Shown here: positions 50,206 to 63,333 of the stretch, in pieces
How positions within the stretch are numbered: position 1 is the first letter of the stretch
Layout: each line of letters opens with the position of its first letter
Assembly: GCF_022201045.2 (NCBI RefSeq)
Contig: NC_068558.1
Location: 48,091,501 to 48,155,500, forward strand
Origin: Citrus sinensis
Taxonomy: Eukaryota; Streptophyta; Magnoliopsida; Sapindales; Rutaceae
Direction: 5' to 3'
DNA length: 64,000 nt
Made by a program: the position numbers and the translations under genes
The notes under the pieces: generated by a model
The model's input: the letters and a program-made list of their open reading frames with translations, nothing else
Databases searched by the model: none
What the model was told of the DNA's origin: nothing

Positions 50206-51400
50206 TCCAGCTGAATGCAAGCTGCCAGCATTTCTTTGCTCAGCTTAGAATTTCCCCAACTACAGTTAAGGTCACCTAATTGACCAACTAGGTCAGCTTA
50301 TTAGTTATAACAGTCGTGTATCAAACCAATTTTTGCCTGAAAAAAATAAAAAAGAACAGGGACATCATAGGGCAGAGCAGTTAGAGAAGCATGCTGCATC
50401 TAATTGACTGAGAGGGCAAAGGACGTAAGCACCAATCCATCAAAGATCTTTTATCTATCGTTAAAAGAAAACTAACATTAACTGTCTAATCAGACTTTAG
50501 CCCCAAATTTGCATGCCTATATTTATCAATAACACTGTAACCAATCACTGAGTTCTCACGAAGTTAAAATTCGTTCAGATTCACAAGCCAATCTATGTAT
50601 GACAATGGAACTATAAAATAAACCGCAAGAGTCTATAGAATTCTAGGAAAGGAATTATCATAACCTTGTGGAAACAATTATACCATTAAACAGCCAGAGA
50701 TTCTGCTATATAAACTTGCCTTATAACAATCGCGTACATTAAATTCAAATACAAATAGCGGAAAGTGTGTCTGTTGTACTTATCCAAACAAAAACAGAAA
50801 TCAACCAGATCTCAATTCAGCGAACAAATCTCGCAAGATACACAAATTACCTGGCTGTTTTTGGAAGTAAAATCTGCTTGTAATTTAGGCTAAAATATAC
50901 CAAAACAGGAGCTGCCAAAATAAATTTTGTTGTCAGCTAATAGAACTTGCAAGAACCAAAAACAGGACCAGAAAATTACAAATTAGCAACACTTAAATTA
51001 TAAAAAGAAAAATCGACTTTATTTCGTCAAATTTAGAAATCCCGCTTCTTGTTCAGTAAGTCGAGACTCGTGTTTGTTAGAATCTCCGTCGGAGCTAAAC
51101 ATGCACTGAGATTTTTAAGATATTTTGGTGAAGTGATGATAATTACTTGGAACCAAGAAGGACTAATGAGAAATTTTCGGAATCTGCAGGGGCAGGTGGT
51201 GGAAATTTAAATGGAAAATTTAGTGATGGTTGCCGCTAAGACATTGTTATTATTGCAAGCAGAAGTGGAGGAGAGACAAAAAAGCAACACGAGAAAAAAG
51301 AAAAAAAATCTCACCGAACCAGTGCTTGTTTAATACGTTATTTTCTTTCTTATTTGTAATTCCGAAAATGAATTTAAAAAAAAATTAAGGGTAAATGGCG
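50206..51400 (-). other. 5' leader and promoter region of the PF09713 gene
   Basis: Probable 5' UTR with one or more introns on the minus strand. Transcription likely starts near 51,000-51,250. I could not fix the leader exon borders. Confidence 0.35.
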
Positions 51401-52090
51401 AAATAAAATACATATGAAATTTTTACGCGGCTACAACGGCTGCGCCCTGGCTTTGGGATTTTACGGCGCAGCCTGTCTGCCAGAGACAGTAGAATCTCTA
51501 AAATCTAAATTAACGCCTGTCTCGTATTCGTCTGAAGTTGATTTTTCATTTTTATCTTATTTTTACTTAACGTTTCTCTTTTATTTACTTATTTTTCTTT
51601 TATGTACACTTGTTTTTGTTCTGCGTATATGTACATTGATTTTTTGAAACAACAAAATTAATACAAAATAAAGCTACTTCAAAAAATTATATTTTTTTCT
51701 TTATTTCAATTTTTCTTTCCGGGCTTTTCTACTTCTAATACAAACTCAACTAACGGATGGTAAGAGAATTTAGTGAAAACAACTTTATGGAAAGCTTTTT
51801 TTTTGTGATAAAGGCATAAAGTGATTTGTCCGCCAATCAAGTTTTTCTCTAAAAATAATAATAATAATTATTATTATTAATTAATTAAAAAAGAGGGAAA
51901 AGATGATAGATGTGTCATGTATGAATCATGAAGCACAATTTTTTAATTAAGGGGACGTAAGATAATGACAAAAGTGCTGCAATGCAATTACGATTTATGT
52001 GAGCCCCAGTTGTTGATAGTTGTTTTACTCTTATGTGTTCCGGATAACATAACATGCTTCTTAATTATTACCTTATTTTTTTAATATGTT

Positions 52091-52318
52091 GTGTGGGTCT
52101 GCTTTTATAACGTGGTCCAGCGCTTTCAAAATCTCCATGCCCATCACGCTGATGATCCTTTGATTCTCAGTTATCAGAGAGATCTTCTTCATACTTGGCT
52201 AGTTGCCATGGACCACTCCCGGTATTCTACATCTCTTTCAGATTTATCAATAGCAATCGTTTCCCTTTTGAAAAACGTTAGCTCTAAACGGAAAGCTAGA
52301 AAAGCTTATACGTTATAG
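52091..52318 (+). pseudogene. Unidentified coding-like fragment
   Basis: A 75-codon open frame reads protein-like, with balanced composition unlike the AT-rich spacer (QRFQNLHAHHADDPLILSYQ, DLLHTWLVAMDHSRYSTSLS). No upstream ATG in a gene context and no neighbouring exons were found. I do not recognise the family. It may be a captured or decayed exon. Confidence 0.25.
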
Positions 52319-55300
52319 AATCTAAGGGCACAATTTTCCAAAGTTTTAAAAATTAAAATATATTTAATATCTATTTAAAAATAAGAAAACAGAAAACAAA
52401 AAACATTTATACCATTTCAGCCACTCTAGTGTAGTTCATTTGGCGGAACTTCGAAGCTGGCTCGTAAGCCGTCACGAGCCAAATGTGCACTCACGTGATG
52501 TAATTTGGGGCATTAATTTAAGTAGTATTAACCACATGTTTAAGATAAATGAATTTATTCTTATAAAAAAAAAAGATAAAAGAATTTATTAGATTAATCA
52601 AACAAATAATTAGTACAATAAATTAATTAAAAAATGAATTAAAAAGGTGAGGCTAGAGAACTTAAATAATGATACACGTGACAGCTTTTGTTTCCTTATA
52701 CACACGAACCAATGAGAGTGAATCGCAGATAGATATTGACAATATCGTCAGAAAGGTAACCATTGAGATTCGTCTTTTCTCAGCCACGTGGCGTAAATTT
52801 AGCGGCAGAGCGTGGCATGCGTGTGGCCGTTTATTGCCTTGGAATTTGAGGTCTAATATGTACAGAGAAATGCATTAAGACTTTTAAAGTTCCCGCTAAG
52901 CTTGATGTGTTGACATTTGGCGCCACGCTTTTGATCCCGAACGCGACTTTTCCTCCGTCGACTGTATCCGCTTCCTCTTTAAACCTATGTTTATACTTTT
53001 TATTTTTGTAATTAAAAAATTATTATTATTTTTGAATCATAAAACTTTTTTAAACTTTTAATAATAATAATGATAATAATAATAATAATAATCATCATCA
53101 TATGTTATAAAATCTCTATATAACAGTACTCTTCATGTAGGAATAATTTTTATGTAGTCATAAAAATTATAGTCTCAATTTAGACAAATTATGAATAATT
53201 TTTTTTTCATATTTTAATAAGTTATAGTTATTCTACCTTCCGTCTTAAAGATTTTTTTTTACATAATAATAACTATTTATGTAAATCATTACAAAAAATA
53301 TATACAAAGTCACATTAAAGATTTAAAATAGAATAAAACATTTTTTAAAAATTGCTTGAGATAATAATTTATTCTTTATAATTATTATCAAATCATTATA
53401 TAATATTTATAGAAATTGCATTGAGAAAAAGACATTGAAGATGATCCAAACATTTAGATTTTAAAGATGAATTTGCACATCCCTAATTGTATAAGATTAA
53501 TGAAGTGTATATTTTATTTTTATATTACTTGGACTAATGATAGCTAAGTCAAACTAATGATTTTTGTGAGTAATTCTATTACAACACAGCTTGAATATCA
53601 ATCCCCACTAAACTAAAGGAACATTTCCCCTCACTATTAATATTAGAGGGAAATCGATCTTACCCCAATGTGGGGAGTCAACTAACTCCCATTATACAGA
53701 GAGACAACTCTCAGCGCTGACTCTGTACTGAGACTTGAACCCATGCCCTCAAGGTTTTAATATATCAGTGTATAAAAAAAAATCTATTAAATTATAATCA
53801 CTTTATAGTAATAAAAATATATACAGGACAAGTTTATAATGTATAACACATATAAAGGGGCAGATCAATGGCCCCTTAAAATTACATTGTTTTTTACATT
53901 TCTTGTGAGCCTTTGGATTATATGTAAATGGATGATGAAGATTTAATGAGATGTACTAAATATTTCATGTGACTTTTGTTTTATCTTCTTTCTCCCTCAT
54001 GTGATCCGTAGGTTATCTTTACTTTTTTATTTATTTTTTTCTCCTCCCCTCTCTTGCACAACTTTTTACCAAACCAGAATCATCGAATAAAATCAAAGTT
54101 TGTGTCATCATAAGAATTTAAGGAAATATGAAAATTGATTGTTCCCTCTTTGAAAAACATTCAAACTCGCACTTCCCCTTGTTAATGGCCAAGGTAATGG
54201 ATAATAAACTTCTTTTGTTTCCTTGCTTTTTTTATTTTTTATGTTTTGTTATTATTGAATGTTCTTTACAGCTATTAATCTAATCTTACCATTCATTTAT
54301 ATATAATCTAAAGGCTCAATGGAAATGTGAAAAATAATGTAATTTTAAAGGCTAATATATATATATATATATATGTAAAGTTTAAGACTTATATGGGAGT
54401 CTGATAAAATTGAACAAATGTGTCGATATCAAAGTTGTTTTTAACTCGTAGTAAGCAACAAATAAAACATAGCGCTATGGATAAACTTGTGGATGGTGTT
54501 GGGGCCAATGCCAATTCGTAGTTAAAGCCTTATTAGGTGAATTATTGCATTTGCAAGGACCACTTTGTATGTATCGTCAACAGTTCTCCACATCACATAT
54601 GAGTTCAATATATTTCAGCCACTAAACCGTGTCTTTGTGTCCAGCAAATGGACAGCAACGGCCACCGGGCACCGCATCCACTCCCCTTCCCTACCTCCAA
54701 CGTTTTTATATTATTGATTCGTCAGTTTTGACTGCTTTGATTTTAATTTTTTCAAAGACTTTTGGGGGAAGCAATAAAGAAATTTTCGATGTTTTTAAAA
54801 AGACATTTAAATCTCTATTTTTTGACCGATTCTATTTGCTTTAACTGAAAATATATTTTTAACTCATAATAACCATTGCATTCCTCACAGGTCAATATAT
54901 TAGTTTAGGAGATTGTTATCTTTTCTTTTTTTTTTTAAGAGAGGAGATTGTTATCTTACATTATCATATAAGATACACAATTTTTTCATAGTCGTTTGAT
55001 CAAAATCCAACGGTTGTAGAAGAATCATGTGTGTTATATGATCACGTAACATAACCAAAGCCGTTAGTTTAATAGAGTTTTATTCTTTAAAAATGAATCA
55101 TGCCTTTTCTTAACGTTAAAATTTCCTTGCAAATGCCTTAGCAAAGCCCATGTTATTTCTCTTGGTAGCCTCTTTAGTTGATTTTTGTGCATTTTCTTTC
55201 CTCTGTAATTGATCTTTGCCAAACACACCCAATTGCTGTTGTCGTTTGGTTTTGGTTTTAACATACCTTCACCTTATACATCTATTGATCAAACTCTTAT

Positions 55301-57598
55301 TCAACAGAATCTCTCAATCCCAAAACGAAGAGCAATTAAATTTCAGAATAAAAAAATAAAAAGCAAACGAATGAATAAATAAAATTGAAACCAAAAAAAA
55401 AAAGGGTCTTGCCGCTTGGGCAGCCAAGCCAACTAGCCAAGGCTGTTTATAAGTAAAGTCAAGAAGCCACCATTTTCACTCTCCGGGCTCATCAACTTCA
55501 TGAAAGGAAAGGATTAATAAGCTAATATATTGACTGGTACGCTAGAAGGGCATAATAGTAATTATATGTTAAAAAATATTTTTTCAATTAAAATAAACAG
55601 AATCAGTCAATAAATAGGGATCTGAATGATTTTTGAAACATAAGGAATTTTTTCGTCTCTTTCCCTAAACATATGAGGTTTAACAGCCTTCTCCCCTTTT
55701 TTTTTGAAATGCAAAATAAGAGTTAAAAAGAATAATAAAATAGCCGAGAGAAGCGAGATGTAAATGGGCTGAGTCAGCCAGAAAAGAAAAAAGGGCAAAA
55801 GATGAATGAGCTGGTTTTATGTTATGTTTCGGTTTAAAACGCACAACTTTTGATGTAGAATGGGCTGAATGAGCTTCGGCCTGTTAAGAAGGTCCAAGCT
55901 TTGTAAAATATTATTTAAGAAGATCATTGATTATATTATACTTTGGCGGTGAGCAACGAACAAAATCCCGTAAGGAGACGATATAGCTTGTATTACTCAA
56001 TATTTTGTGTCTCACTCATTAATTAGGTTGTAAAATTAATTAGTACCTCATATGTGACAATCAATTATTGATGAGATATCAGTTAGTAGCTTAAATATAT
56101 AAATATATCATTCTTGTAGATAGAACCATATAATATACTCTTTTATGATGTGTTTATTTTTTGAATTGAGGAATTATAATCATTAACAACGTTTACTTCA
56201 GAAAGTAAGAGCGGAAATCAAAATCAAAATTATGGGATTCACCTCAAATTAAGAATACGGAATGAGAGACTGATTCGCAAGGGACGGTTAGGATCAATCT
56301 CCCATTTTGAGAACTATCTATTTTGCCTCCGTTAAAATTACCCTCATTTGAATTAAAAAATATAAATAGTAAAAAAAAAAATAGAACTCTTCGCTGCCAA
56401 AGCTCCCTCATGGTCGCAGTAGTCGCCTGTGGAGCAGTAACTGGTCACCAGTCGTTGCATCATATGCAGCAGTAGTCCTGGGCAGTAGCTGTCACGTCGC
56501 GGAAGTCGAACCGCTACCAACAGTAGCCATCATGTTCCAATCCAATGATAAGGGTGATGCCAACAATGACGATGAGGCTTGATTCTGATGATGATGATGT
56601 CGATGATGATGTTCTCCTCTTTGATGATGACGATGATGATAGGGCAGGTAGTAAAGGCAAGCCCATAGGCAGAGGATAGGCATTCAAATCACTATCTTCA
56701 AATAGCATATATAAGAGAAAGATGATGATGATGATGCACGAGCCACTCTTTCTGAAAGTTAAATAGAGGGAGCAGGATTCGTGATTTTAAGTTGTGGGAA
56801 TCGTTTAAATAAATTCTGGGCCAGCCCATTTCAACGCAGGACCCACTTCCAGTGGCGGACCAATAGTTAAACCGGAATTGCAACCAATGAGACAGAGATT
56901 GTAGAGCAGAACGAGGAGTCAACGTCCACAGCAGTCTAAGGAATTTTTGTCAATTGGCGGTTCAGTTTTCTTTTACCGGTTTATTTAAAATTGTTAAACT
57001 CCTCTGAAACCATTATGTATTTACTCGCCAACAGTAATAATTATTGAATAATGAAAACAGACACGTACATGGATTACTTGCCATTGATATGTCGGCAATA
57101 GTTGGTTTGATTAGTAAACTTTATTAGGATGTGAAAAAAAAAGCATACGTGTGAGGCGTAATGATATAAATTTACCTTATCATATGTAATGTTACCGAAA
57201 AAATAGAAAATATTTGTCATAAATCTTACATAAAATACATTATAATTAAAGAACTCAACTTGCTTCTTAGTTCTTACATGGATTATTAATCACTCTTATG
57301 TATTTCCTCGTCCATTAAATTATTTTTTAAGTAGTATGATCAAATCACCTCTTCATTTAATTAATTTTTCCGTACTTAAAGACAATTCTCTTATTTATTA
57401 ATTGAATGAGTTAATTTTCATTTTAACCTTTTTTTTGTTTTTGTTTTAAAGACCTAGTTTGTGCAATTACCACTTATTTTGACTTACGTTTTACTCATTT
57501 TATTAAGACCATTTAAATTATTGGAGTGGGAGCAATCACGATTTTAAGACTACTCATTTTCATCTCCGCTTTTACTTATTCTTTCTAAACGATTATAG
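52319..57598. other. Long AT-rich gene-free region
   Basis: No supportable gene. It contains a G-box palindrome CCACGTGG near 52794-52801 and simple repeats (TAATAA near 53060, TA near 54355, GAT/ATG runs at 56570-56740). A segment at 53570-53755, read on the minus strand, ends near GGGTTCAAGTC. That resembles a tRNA-type B box and so could be a SINE remnant. I could not find a matching A box. Confidence 0.4.
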
Positions 57599-57836
57599 TT
57601 TGTCAGAGAAGCGAGAGCGACAGTTTTTAAAGACATGCACTTATTGCTCATAGTCATGTTTGTTTATATTCTTTTAGCCACGACCATTTTAAGTCCCATT
57701 TGGCGCAGCATTGAGTTTGTCAGAAAATTAAGTGAGAGCGACAACTTTTTAAAGACATGCACTTATTGCTCATAGTCATGTTCATTTATATTCTTTCGAT
57801 CACGACCATTTTAAGTCATATTTGGCGCAGCTTTGA
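57599..57836. repeat. Tandem duplication of about 120 bp
   Basis: Two adjacent units run TTTGTCAGA...GCGCAGC(A/T)TTGAG at about 57599-57716 and 57717-57836. They share AAAGACATGCACTTATTGCT and CATAGTCATGTT. They differ at about a dozen positions, so the event is not very recent. Confidence 0.85.
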
Positions 57837-58388
57837 GGAGAAAATTTGTCCTCTTTTATAGGCGTGGGGCAATAGATACGCCAAACGAGCTATTAGTTCA
57901 TTGAAAAATATTGAGAAGCGATCGCATTTGTAAGATGTGCATTTATTTTTTAACCAATAAATTAAGGACTAACTTTATTTTTTTTTTATGATTCCATAAT
58001 ACTTAATAATGATGATGATGATGATTATTATTATTTAAAAGCAACTAAACGCTCATTAAATTCGGACAACTCAATTGACATACATGCAATCTTTCTTCTA
58101 CTTTCCTTAATAGTCCTCAATTGTTAATTAAGGCCAAAAAAATATCATGCTCATGTAAATCAAAGTTGTACAATATATATATCCCTGCCATATATATTCT
58201 GAGTAGATTTGTTTTTCATATCATTAGAGCGTGAAAAGCGCGTCTTAACCTTTAATGCCAACAGCATTTATTTTTCTTTTTCCTTTTCGGAATGTCGGTT
58301 TTAAAATAAAATATATATACATATACATATACATACATATACGTGTATAATTAAAACAACACCATAACAAGTACGTCAAAAATTTTCC

Positions 58389-58396
58389 TATAAATA
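58389..58396 (+). promoter_or_regulatory. TATA box of the trehalose phosphatase gene
   Basis: TATAAATA is followed about 35 bases later by a CT-rich start region (CTCACTCACTTTCTCTCTTC), a typical plant core promoter arrangement. The leader then leads to a 5' UTR intron. Confidence 0.6.
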
Positions 58397-58506
58397 ACCG
58401 TACGCTAACACACTCGTCTCCTCACTCACTTTCTCTCTTCCCCAGCTTTGGCATCTCTCTCAGTTTCTGTCAAACGCAAGCCATCATCAGCTTCATTCAG
58501 TCAAGG

Positions 58507-59798
58507 GTACGTAACGTTATTTAATTTTCTTTCCGAAGATTAATTTCTTTATCTGCTCCTTCTGCTGCTTCTGTAAATATTCACAAAAGTTTAGATTTTT
58601 TTTTTTGTGTTTCACGTTTTCAAAAACATTATTCGATTGAACAACAGTCGCAGAAGTAACATACGAATGAGATAATCGGTTGCTGATCGTTTGTTTTTGC
58701 TTTTGTTTAATTTGTTAATGTTTCTTGCATGTTGATTTATTCATAGGGCAATATTTTATTCTCCATACGGAAGAGTATTCTACTTGAGGTAAAAGTCTGG
58801 CAGAGTTTTTTTTTTTTTTTTTTTTTGGTAGTCAAAATTTTTAATATATATATTTTTTATTTTAATAACAGACTTGTTCTCTGAGACTCAGGAAAGAACA
58901 TAATAAAATCTTCTCTCATCATTACTATACGCGTATTGTATTTAAATATTTTAAAAAGCACCAAAACTCTGTAATTCTAATAATATTTGTCAATTTTCTT
59001 TACTCCAACGAAGTTACTGTAATTTTGGTCTTTTTCTGTAAATTTTGAAGCTATACTTTTTATTTTAAAAAGTAAAGTTTCTCAAAAGTTTTGCTAAGAT
59101 AATCTAGGTATTCTAACCGACGATACATTATGAGTTATTTTGATTTTAGAATTGTTTTTTTTTTAAATTTACTTATTACTTTTCTGTTTTTATTTTTGAT
59201 ATCTAGGCCAGGTACCTTTTAGTCTTTACACTTGTCGATAACCCTAACATACAGAATGCTTATTTATTTATACGATATTTAGTTTCAAATATTAATTAAT
59301 GATGTAGTATTTTGTTTATATGTATTTTTAAATTTTTTATTTTAAGTATTTTGATATTTTCTGTTTAAAATATGTGCATTAGTTTTTCTTTTTAAATTAA
59401 CTTAGTAAGTAAGTTTACTCCATAGAAGTCTTATTATTATTTTCAAAAATCTTTGATTAATAAAGAAAATCTCTTTAAAATTTCTCTTTGGGACTATCTT
59501 CGTTAAGTTGTTTGGTATTAAGCTAATCATATTGGCCTTGTTTCATACACAAACGATATCTAGCTAATATTTTTCAATCCTATCAATTCGCTTCTATTAT
59601 CCCACTCGGTCAATTAACTTTTTGAAAAAGATAATACCATGCAGCCTAAAAACATTGTTATTTTTATAGTAAATTAAAGAAATAGCATGTGAGGCGATAT
59701 GTATATACTTTGGTAACCTTCATCGCATATATATTTATACACACACACACACACACTAACATATTATATTTGATATCTTGGCAAATTAATAAGCGCAG
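58507..59798 (+). other. 5' UTR intron of the trehalose phosphatase gene
   Basis: The donor TCAAGG/GTACGTAA at 58507 and a proposed acceptor AAGCGCAG at 59798 bracket 1.29 kb of AT-rich DNA without coding sequence. The start codon follows 28 bases later. The acceptor is the less certain end. Confidence 0.45.
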
Positions 59799-59826
59799 CA
59801 GAAAATCGTCAACGTTTCATCTGAAA

Positions 59827-61081
59827 ATGGGAATACGGTCACCATCACAGCCTTCAGACGCGGACTCCATCTCAAAAGAAATATGCCATGAAAATGGAGA
59901 ACCAGCTGCTATTTTGGATTCGTACAGCGCGTGGCTGGTAAGCGCGTTGTATTCATTCACTACATTGTTACTTAAAAGTGTTCGTATTAGGAGATGATCT
60001 TGTCGTATTAATGACATTCATTAATATCACTTAAAACAAGAAAAAAAAACGATCAACCATTCTTTTTCGACACCATTTTGTTCATCAATAGCGTTAGGGG
60101 TAATGCTAAGTTACATGCATGTACCTTACAACCCTCTCACATGAATAGTGTATGAATACTATTCATGTGAGAGGGTTGTAAGGTACATGCATGTAACTTA
60201 GAGGGATCCGTGTGTTAATAATTGATATCCTTGTGGTGATTCCAGGCAAAGCATCCTTCGGCTTTGGACACATTTGATAGAATGGTAGCAGCAGCAAAAG
60301 GGAAAAAGATAGTTGTGTTTTTGGATTATGATGGCACATTGTCACCAATCGTTGAAGATCCTGACAAAGCTTTCATGTCTGATACTGTAATATACACGCA
60401 TAAATATTCTTTAGCCGTATTAAATTAGTGGTACAAGAATGTTCACCTAACAATGGCAATTACGGAGCTAATGGTTCGATGCGTGTTGTTATATCTTATA
60501 CATAATTGCAGATGCGAATGGCAGTACATGAAGTGGCACATTTTTTTCCTACGGCAATTGTCAGCGGGAGATGTCTCGATAAGGTAATTAAGTTTTATGT
60601 TTATTTTTATCCAGAGATTGCTAGTTACTTTTACAATTAAGTACATATTTTGTTGTCAATAAATGTAGGTGAGCAGATTTGTGCAGCTAAAGAATGTGGT
60701 ATACGCTGGGAGCCATGGGATGGATATATCAACCCCAGCGGGTTCTTTGAAGCAAAACAACCCCAAGCACGAGACTAGAACTGTTGATGAACAGGTTTTG
60801 AATCCCTGTGGCATGCACATTCAACCAAATTAATACTCCCTGATGATGCTTAATTACCTTGTTAATTTAATTAGAATTTGATTTTACTCTGTAGGGTAAC
60901 GAAGTTGTTCACTTCCAACCGGCACAAGAATTTTTGCCTCAAATTCAAGAGGTAACGCTTCGCTTTTCTTTTTCTAAAGTCTGAGCAGCTAAGATTGAAT
61001 TTCATTTTTAAGTTATATAACCTAGACTTAAATTTACTCGATCGGTCTACCTACAAACCATAATTAAATAATTAAATACTA

Positions 61082-61126
<45 letters not shown>

Positions 61127-62018
61127 ACTCATTATATACGACCTCTATTGCTCACTTTATAATTGGATATTTCTTCTTATATTTTGATATTTCGTACAGA
61201 TGATACAAGTACTGGAAGAAAAAATCAAGACGATCAAAGGGGCTACGGTTGAAGACAACAAATTTTGCATTTCTGTGCATTTTCGACGTGTTGATGAAGA
61301 TGTAATATTGCAACAACAATCTTAGTTTCATACCACGAATCAACCAACAATTTAATTTATCAAACTCAATATCCTAAGTTTACTTGTTGAATTAATTCAC
61401 AGGACATAAACACCCTTCAAGAGATGGTCAATTCAATCGTGGAAGCTTACCCTAATTTTCGCATATCTGGGGGTAAAAAGGTATATTTACGTTCTAGGTT
61501 TTCTTCAACTATTGTATCATTCAGATGCTATATTATGAACATCAAGAATCTTGAATAATTATTGTATAATGTATCACTTTTCTCAAATCAGGTAATGGAA
61601 ATTAGGCCTTGTATCGACTGGGACAAAGGTCGAGCTTTGGAGTATTTGCTTGATACTTTTGGATTCAACAACGCAAGCGATTTCCTCCCACTGTACATAG
61701 GAGATGACAAAACTGACGAGGATGCTTTCAAGGTTACAAATCATTAATGACACTAACACACACTTTTTTTTTTCTTTTTTAATTGAAAGCAAAATTATAA
61801 GGAAATAGGAAACTAATTGGCTAATAATTAATAGCTTATATCTTCTGAATGTGTTTACGATTGTACAGGTTATTCGTCACATGGGACGTGGATATCCCAT
61901 TATTGTTTCTTCTGTTCCAAGGGAGACAAAGGCTTTGTACTCTCTACGTGACCCAGATGAGGTGATGTCGTTTTTACGGCGTCTTGCTAGGTGGAAGAAA
62001 AGCTTAGGTATTCCCTAG
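59827..62018 (+). CDS. TPP: Trehalose-6-phosphate phosphatase
   Basis: Removes phosphate from trehalose 6-phosphate, the last step of trehalose synthesis; in plants this sets the level of the sugar signal T6P. Nine coding exons: 59827-59937, 60246-60386, 60512-60583, 60669-60794, 60895-60951, 61200-61301, 61403-61480, 61592-61732, 61869-62018. They give 325 aa. HAD-phosphatase motifs are complete: [11 protein letters not shown] (Asp64 nucleophile, Asp66 acid/base), IVSGR (about 101-104), and [12 protein letters not shown] (Gly266-Asp268 Mg2+ site). Also present are YAGSHGMDI and [13 protein letters not shown]. The N-terminus is short: family members are mostly 350-390 aa and differ mainly there. 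A start further upstream is closed by stops in this frame's leader. The first coding intron holds a perfect foldback element. Confidence 0.95.
60098..60209. mobile_element. Foldback MITE with perfect 44-bp arms, copy 3
   Basis: The arms 60106-60149 and 60158-60201 are exact inverted repeats (left arm begins CTAAGTTACATGCATGTACC) around an 8-base loop. By analogy with the other copies, which have 8 bases between the element end and CTA, the ends are GGGTAATG and GGATCCCT. The flanks TAGCGTTAG and GTGTGTTAA are a poor 9-bp match, so the target duplication is degraded or the borders are slightly off. It lies in TPP intron 1. Confidence 0.75.
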
Positions 62019-62404
62019 ATTAATTTGGAGAAAATTATAGGAGCTCAAAGTCAAAGGGGTCATATTATTTGTAACTCATCAGTTGCTAGTTTGCATGTTT
62101 TTTCATTTAGCAAATTAGCACAATGAGTGGGGGCATATTGTGCGTAGATAAGGCGATTATACAAAAAGATATGTTTATGTACTCCCTTTTACCAATATAG
62201 TGCAATTAAACAGAGATAGAATAAGGAGGAGATGATAATTTAATATTACAGAATTATTACTAATTAATATATCTTATTTAAGTTGTAGTCAGATTTTCTT
62301 ATGAAGAATGGTTATCAAAATGTTCATCTTGATTTTAATTTGCATATAAATTGAGCTTGATTTTGCATAATCACAACTTCTCTTGTACTGTAATCTATTA
62401 CCAC

Positions 62405-62446
<42 letters not shown>

Positions 62447-63183
62447 GATGATGATGTAAATGCTTATAATAAGAAATGGTATTTGAACAGACCCTAATTA
62501 ACTACCCCTATTACCCGAAGAATATGTATTTAGGGGGGGGGGGGGGGGGGGCCCTTATCCGAGTATTAGTAAAAAATTTTTTTTTCCCTTATTGAGTATA
62601 ATGAAAGTGCTTATATCTCCAATCATTGATTGACAATTATAATGCGTTTACTAATCGGTAATCGAAATAGATTGGAATCGGAATAGACTATAATAAGAGT
62701 GGAGAATAGAAACCAAAATAAATTATTTACTTTAGTTATATGAATTAAAATGGGCTGAATTGTATTTCCTTTGTTTTAGAATCAAAAGGAATTACTATAA
62801 ATTATGAAAATGGCCTTACTTGATTATTATCATTATTTATTATAATAATTGTGATGATGACAATAATTATTATTCAAAATTATTGTTGTTGTTAACAATA
62901 ATGACGATGATGATGATTGGAATACTAAGCAAGAGCGCCTAGTTATAATATAATTATCTTTAATTATTAAATAAATATAATTATAAGAAAAAAAATTAAT
63001 AAGGAATAGTATAAATTAAAAAAAATGCTAAGGTTACTTGATCAACTCTTGGTATTCAAATTATAATCATAACACTCTCTCATATTTATATTTTACATTT
63101 CTCTTACCTATTTGCATATTATATGACTTAGTTCTTAACTAACCACTCTATGAATAAATATGGAGATTATAGTACATAATGTG
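62019..63183. other. TPP 3' UTR and repeat-rich spacer
   Basis: The TPP 3' UTR probably ends within about 200-300 bp after the stop. Then come an ATT microsatellite (62405-62456), a run of 19 G (62533-62551), and AT-rich sequence around 62640-62950 that may be a transposon remnant (GCGTTTACTAATCGGTAATC). No gene. Confidence 0.5.
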
Positions 63184-63324
63184 GGGTCCATCTATGTTGT
63201 AACTTTGGTGTGGTACCACAGTTGCTTTCAATCATTGGATCCAACAAATGCAACTGTACAACTGTGGATCCAATGACTGATTGCAACTGTGGTACCATAC
63301 CACAGTTGCAACATAGTTTTGCCC
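63184..63324. mobile_element. Foldback MITE of Mutator type, copy 4
   Basis: 141 bp flanked by a perfect 9-bp duplication CATAATGTG (63175-63183 and 63325-63333). The ends read inward as GGGTCCATCTATGTTGTAAC and GGGCAAAACTATGTTGCAAC. Both arms contain TGTGGTACCACAG-like and TGGATCCAA segments that pair. No coding sequence. Confidence 0.83.
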
Positions 63325-63333
63325 CATAATGTG

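Noticed and set aside
56492-56708. His-rich and Ser-rich frames
   Set aside because: They are produced by GAT/ATG trinucleotide runs read in different frames.
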